DNA from: Excoecaria cochinchinensis
Lineage: Eukaryota; Streptophyta; Magnoliopsida; Malpighiales; Euphorbiaceae
Direction of reading: 5' to 3'
NCBI GenBank assembly: GCA_947683425.1
Contig: CANTUQ010000302.1
Coordinates: forward strand, 1-64,000
Length of the DNA: 64,000 nt
Both the position numbers and the translations under genes were made by a program. This document shows positions 61,775-64,000 of this stretch, piece by piece. How positions within the stretch are numbered: position 1 is the stretch's first letter; each line of letters opens with the position of its first letter. The notes beneath the pieces were generated by a model. The model ran no database searches and was not told the DNA's origin. It worked only from the letters and a program-made list of their open reading frames with translations.

Positions 61775-64000
61775 ATGCGTTGTGACCGGCAAGCTTCGAG
61801 TAGCTACTCCGATCAAGTTTTCCCGAATTATTGGACTCGGATCCAAAATTTCACCACTTTTTACGATTTTTCGATTCTGGTGATTTTCCCTAGGGGTACC
61901 CCTAGGGAAATCCGTAAAAATTCGTCAGGTCCCTACGAGGCCAATTCTCGATGCGTTGTGACCGGCAAGCTTCCAGTAGCTACTCCGATCAAGTTTTCCC
62001 GAATTATTGGACTCGGATCCAAAATTTCACCACTTTTTACGATTTTTCGATTCTCCCTAGGGGTACCCCTAGGGAAATCCGTAAAACTTCGTCAGGTCCC
62101 GACGAGGCCAATTCACGATGCGTTGTGACCGGCAAGCTTCCAGTAGCTACTCCGATCAAGTTTTCCCAAATTATTGGACTCGGATCCAAAATTTCACCAC
62201 TTTTTACGATTTTTCGATTCTGGTGATTTTCCCTAAGGGTACCCCTAGGGAAATCCGTAAAAATTCGTCAGGTCCCGACGAGGACAATTCTCGATGCGTT
62301 GTGACCGGCAAGCTTCCAGTAGCTACTCCGATCAAGTTTTCCCGAATTATTGGACTCGGATCCAAAATTTCACCACTTTTTACGATTTTTCGATTCTGGT
62401 GATTTTCCCTAGGGGAACCCCTAGGGAAATCCGTAAAAATTCGTCAGGTCCCGACGAGGCCAATTCTCTATGCGTTGTGACCGGCAAGCTTCCAGTAGCT
62501 ACTCCGATCAAGTTTTCCCGAATTATTGGACTCGGATCCAAAATTTCACCACTTTTTACGATTTTTCGATTCTGGTGATTTTCCCTAGGGGTACCCCTAG
62601 GGAAATCCGTAAAAATTCGTCAGGTCCCGACGAGGCCAATTCTCGATGCGTTGTGACCGGCAAGCTTCCAGTAGCTACTCTGATCAAGTTTTCCCGAATT
62701 ATTGGACTCGGATCCAAAATTTCACCACTTTTTACGATTTTTCGATTCTAGTGATTTTCCCTAGGGGCACCCCTAGGGAAATCCGTAAAAATTCGTCAGG
62801 TCCCGACGAGGCAAATTCTCGATGCGTTGTTACCGGCAAGCTTCCAGTAGCTACTCCGATCAAGTTTTCCCGATTTATTGCACTTTGATCCAAAATTTCA
62901 CCACTTTTTACGATTTTTCGATTCTGGTGATTTTCCCTAGGGGTACCCCTAGGGAAATCCGTAAAAATTCGTCAGGTCCCGACGAGGCCAATTCTCGATG
63001 CGTTGTGACCGGCAAGCTTCCAGTAGCTACTCCGATCAAGTTTTCCCGAATTATTGGACTCGGATCCAAAATTTCACCACTTTTTACGATTTTTCGATTC
63101 TGGTGATTTTCCCTAAGGGTACCCCTAGGGAAATCCGTAAAAATTCGTCAGGTCCCGACGAGGCCAATTCTCGATGCGTTGTGACCGGCAAGCTTCAAGT
63201 AGCTACTCCGATCAAGTTTTCCCGAATTATTGGACTCGGATCCAAAATTTCACCACTTTTTACGATTTTTCGATTCTGGTGATTTTCCCTAGGGGTACCC
63301 CTAGGGAAATCCATAAAAATTCGTCAGGTCCCGACGAGGCCAATTTTCGATGCGTTGTGACCGGCAAGCTTCCAGTAGCTACTCCGATCAAGTTTTCCCG
63401 AATTATTGGACTCGGATCCAAAATTTCACCACTTTTTACGATTTTTCGATTCTCCCTAGGGGTACCCCTAGGGAAATCCGTAAAAATTCGTCAGGTCCCG
63501 ACGAGGCCAATTCTCGATGCGTTGTGACCGGCAAGCTTCCAGTAGCTACTCCGATCAAGTTTTCCCGAATTATTGGACTCGGATCCAAAATTTCATCACT
63601 TTTTACGATTTTTCGATTCTCCCTAGGGGTACCCCTAGGGAAATCCGTAAAACTTCGTCAGGTCCCGACGAGGCCAATTCTCAATGCGTTGTGACCGGCA
63701 AGCTTCCAGTAGCTACTCCGATCAAGTTTTCCCGAATTATTGGACTCGGATCCAAAATTTCACCACTTTTTACGATTTTTCGATTCTGGTGATTTTCCCT
63801 AGGGGTACCCCTAGGGAAATCCGTAAAAATTCGTCAGGTCCCGACGAGGCCAATTCTCGATGCGTTGTGACCGGCAAGCTTCCAGTAGCTACTCCGATCA
63901 AGTTTTCCCGAATTATTGGACTCGGATCCAAAATTTCACCACTTTTTACGATTTTTCGATTCTCCCTAGGGGTACCCCTAGGAAAATCCGTAAAAATTCG
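61775..64000 (+). repeat. Partial, rearranged copy U4 and array continuation
   Basis: It begins with the GCTTCGAGTAGC unit, then jumps to types equivalent to 60033-60727 (offset 1918), then to the CTACTCTGATC and GATTTATTG types equivalent to 61423 and 61599 (offset 1223). It continues as near-consensus units, including consecutive short units from 63350 and 63517. The final unit is cut by the window end. Confidence 0.75.

Larger units (their letters stand above)
1..64000 (+). repeat. Satellite DNA array, 176/167-bp units, about 365 tandem copies, one orientation
   Basis: Every line of the window is a variant of one unit. The start motif ATGCGTTGTG (or a near variant) recurs at 40, 216, 392, 568, 744, 911, 1087 and so on to 63860, at steps of 176 or 167 bp with few exceptions. 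All units point the same way, no other sequence interrupts them, and the array is cut by both window ends. From family knowledge, arrays of 150-180-bp units form the centromeres of many plants and animals and bind CENP-A/CenH3 nucleosomes; here that role is inferred from size, period and HOR structure, not shown. The unit matches no satellite I can name. It could instead be a subtelomeric or interstitial heterochromatin block. Confidence is very high for satellite and moderate for centromere. Confidence 0.98.

Noticed and set aside
1..64000. CRISPR array
   Set aside because: There are no short repeats separated by unique spacers; the entire 176-bp unit repeats, and no cas-like genes are present.
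1..64000. Embedded transposon or LTR element
   Set aside because: No break in unit periodicity longer than a few bases was found, and no terminal repeats, target-site duplications or foreign sequence.
1..64000. An undescribed gene system such as defence, biosynthesis or phage
   Set aside because: There is no non-repetitive sequence in the window that could encode one.

Overview
The whole 64-kb window is one uninterrupted, head-to-tail satellite DNA array. I find no protein gene, RNA gene, transposon, CRISPR array or single-copy DNA. The unit is about 176 bp, with a second length class of 167 bp, and about 365 units lie in the same orientation from base 1 to base 64000. The array runs off both ends. 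A tandem array of this size with 170-180-bp units is typical of a eukaryotic centromere or other constitutive heterochromatin. The unit length (close to a nucleosome repeat) and moderate GC (about 47% by hand count in one unit) best suit a flowering plant, but I do not recognise the family, so species and chromosomal position are inference.

In a reference unit (55660-55835, numbered 1-176 from ATGCGTTGTG) the landmarks are AAGCTT at 17-22, a 10-bp palindrome AGTAGCTACT at 25-34, GGATCC at 65-70, T-rich DNA at 82-113, a perfect 26-bp palindrome at 111-136 built from two CCCTAGGG blocks around GGTACC, and a short dyad (TCGTC/GACGA) at 148-164. The 167-bp class lacks exactly the nine bases GGTGATTTT (105-113) next to the large palindrome.

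Layout. 1-34 kb is a higher-order-repeat (HOR) domain. It contains a 10-unit repeat of 1742 bp (1263-6488, third period mosaic) and a 17-unit repeat of 2974 bp with a 14-unit deletion derivative of 2446 bp (6489-18551). A second copy of the first ~10.6 kb lies at ~18.5-26.6 kb, at offset 18512 and then 15908. A third partial copy lies at ~28.7-31.5 kb (offset 9969 from the second). An island of differently marked units sits at ~26.7-28.7 kb. 34-49 kb is a second domain with other unit variants and two long duplications, of offset 4542 and offset 5764. 49-54 kb is more heterogeneous, then becomes a short-period zone (510 and 334 bp) whose 167-bp units carry a broken palindrome. 54.2-61.8 kb is a 16-unit repeat of about 2.8 kb, with an 11-unit deletion form. 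The last 2 kb is a mixed run.

Nothing here works as a gene set. The many open frames of about 94 and 117 codons are by-products of the repeat: both unit lengths leave remainder 2 on division by 3, so successive units shift frame, and the longer frames appear where an indel happens to join two frames. What is biologically interesting is the architecture: nested HORs, mappable crossover junctions, a palindrome that varies mostly at its centre, and an abrupt change of subfamily inside one array.
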